A stretch of 64,000 nucleotides of DNA, taken from the NCBI GenBank assembly GCA_036365455.1, contig JAWQUS010000008.1, positions 11,019,501 through 11,083,500 of the forward strand, given 5' to 3'. A model generated the notes under the pieces. That model was not told the DNA's origin. It saw nothing but the letters and a program-made list of their open reading frames with translations, and made no database searches. Source of the stretch: Macrosoma leucophasiata (taxonomy: Eukaryota; Arthropoda; Insecta; Lepidoptera; Hedylidae). The position numbers and the translations under genes are program-made. Shown in pieces: positions 62,301-64,000 of this stretch. Numbering within the stretch: the first letter of the stretch is position 1; each line of letters begins with the position of its first letter.

Positions 62301-63885
62301 TCGCAGAAAGAAATGAAATTCCACCAAAAAAAAATTTACCCTCATATAATCATTTAAAAGGCTGCTAGAACGAGACTCTTCTTACTATACAATACCTAAT
62401 TTCACAAACTATACACATTACTGAAAATGCATGGCTTGGCCGTTTCGTCACTACAAGAACTATTGTATAAGTTAAAGTTACGACCGGTGGATGAATTTTT
62501 CGTATAGAAATCTAAATAACATTTAATATTTCTATGGATCATTATATTACTGATAGTAGAACTTCAGCTCGTATTTTTGAGGTTTCAGAAGTGACAACAT
62601 ATTGTCTGTCTTGTGACCTGTTTTTACTTTACCTATACTTGTGACCTGTAAAATTCACGTACTGTCAAATTGACGCATTCTACGGTGGTTTACCCTATTT
62701 ATTCCTAAAAGGGTTAAAAAAAAAAACAAAATAGAACGACGAATTTCCATGTTTTTTCAACCAACGAAGAACAAAATAGGAGGAGAACGTGTATATTTGA
62801 TTTATGACCATCTGCATAATTTTCACTGTGTGTTTCAATTTCCATATTTTTTTAACGAGAGTCCCATAATATCATTAAAAAAACACCCGGAAAGGTACTT
62901 AAATCGGAGATGATTGCACATTCACGTAACCGTACCGAATTCTGCGGGACCGTCCCGTAATGCTGAATGTAATCCCGCTTTGCAAGAATTAATAAAATAG
63001 TCCCGCAAAACGTTGGATGCGTCCCGCATGTCCCGCATTCGATGCATTGACGTACCATGCCTATTTTTTTTCAAGCTACTACCACACACATCCATAAAAC
63101 ATACACTACACTACACCCACACACGCATGCAAACAACAGCGGAGCATCTACGTATTACGTATATATCAACACACATTGTGTGAATTCAATTGAAAACTGC
63201 TTGCGTATTGTATGTTTGTGTATATTTCGCATTTTGCATTCCTGTAAAAAAGTGTCACTCCAGTGATACTATTTTAAAAATAAATGGCTTCTGTATGTAA
63301 GTTTTGCATTTTTATGTAATTTTGGTGCGTATATTTACTGACAAAACTTCATACCTCGCATTCACCAAACCCTATCTATCCACAAAAAGTCAGGCATGCT
63401 ATTTTCAGAAAGTTGGCCGCTTTACATTCACGTACCATTTTTTTATCGGATAACTACTTTGGTCCTCGTATTGCTTTTTATTGAGTCATCCGATTTTTTG
63501 ATGATAATGTTTTTTTTGTGGATTTCAAAATATACTTTAAATTTCGAAGTAAATTCTGTTTGATTTAATAAAATAAAAACGAGCTCGTGGAAATACACAG
63601 TTGGAGCTGATTGGTGTCATTTATTTATTTGGTAACTGATTTTGTTACTGATTCTGTTGAAATACGACTATTATCTTTTTCATTTATATTAGTGGAAACA
63701 TTAACCCTAGCTAGAAGCCTACCCTGCCCTTAGATACCTTAACCAACAAGATAAACTGAATCATAAATATAAGTAATTTCTTTTTCTCTTTTGGGTGGTA
63801 ATTTTTTTTGTAAATGTTTTCTGTAAATCATTTGTTACTTTTTTTTACCCTCCAGAATATTTATTAAAAGTATTTTTTAAGTCAC
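59335..63885. other. Intergenic, downstream of paramyosin
   Basis: AT-rich with no convincing gene. A CpG-rich patch at 59940-60060 and a CCCG-repeated stretch at 62940-63050 stand out; both are discussed as findings. Confidence 0.45.
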
Positions 63886-63887
63886 GT

Positions 63888-64000
63888 TATGGCTAACAGG
63901 CATACAGTTTACATTGATGTAAGTAGTAAGTAATACTGTAGTGTAGTCTATAAACATCTAAATGAAACCAATGATTTCAATGAAGATGCGTTGCCACTTC
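63888..64000 (-). repeat. R290 copy cut by the window end
   Basis: GGCTAACAGGCATACAGTTT … GATGCGTTGCCACTTC matches the start of a reverse R290; the remainder lies beyond the window. Confidence 0.6.

Overview
The window looks like nuclear DNA of an insect, most likely a moth or butterfly (Lepidoptera). It is AT-rich and full of dispersed, decayed repeats. These include Helitron-like elements with tails of the 'GACGAAGTCG..GGGC..CTAGT' and 'ACCCGGCGAACTTCGT' kinds, tRNA-derived SINEs, a cecropia-type mariner, RTE- and Jockey-type LINE ends, a solo LTR and many MITEs. The host gene that can be recognised is split into small exons with canonical GT-AG introns.

The one fully resolved host gene is paramyosin (Prm), plus strand, 41754-55140. 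I could place all 16 coding exons by reading frame, splice sites and intron phase. Together they give 2,631 nt and an 876-residue protein, close to the roughly 880 residues known for fly paramyosin. A TATA box lies at 41514 and a CpG-rich leader follows it. A poly(A) signal lies at 55422. Inside intron 10 sits a large alternative first exon (50337-51232) for mini-paramyosin. It ends in the same phase as exon 10 and splices cleanly to exon 11, giving a 663-residue short form that shares the C-terminal 364 residues of the long form. The two products are thick-filament rod proteins from one locus, driven by two promoters.

Layout: 1-41500 is mainly intergenic and made of repeats. It holds a candidate signal-peptide first exon of an unidentified minus-strand gene (5058-5130), a broken mariner (30972-32253), a degraded retroelement pol fragment (26802-27356), LINE ends, and many copies of one dispersed ~290-bp A-tailed repeat (called repeat R290 here). 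41500-55450 is Prm. Its introns hold a tRNA-SINE, an R290 pair, a Jockey RT fragment, a piggyBac-like MITE and what looks like a decayed duplicate of exon 9. 55450-64000 is repeat-rich intergenic DNA with no convincing gene and one GC-rich patch near 60000.

The most unusual structural signals are: (a) a decayed partial copy of paramyosin exon 9 in the intron just downstream of it; (b) a recurring class of perfect or near-perfect short-loop inverted repeats, two of them inside a single R290 copy, which suggests snap-back template switching; (c) three different mobile elements (solo LTR, hAT MITE, truncated LINE) each inserted into a different R290 copy with intact target-site duplications. I found no CRISPR array, operon or other bacterial-type system, as expected for this kind of genome.
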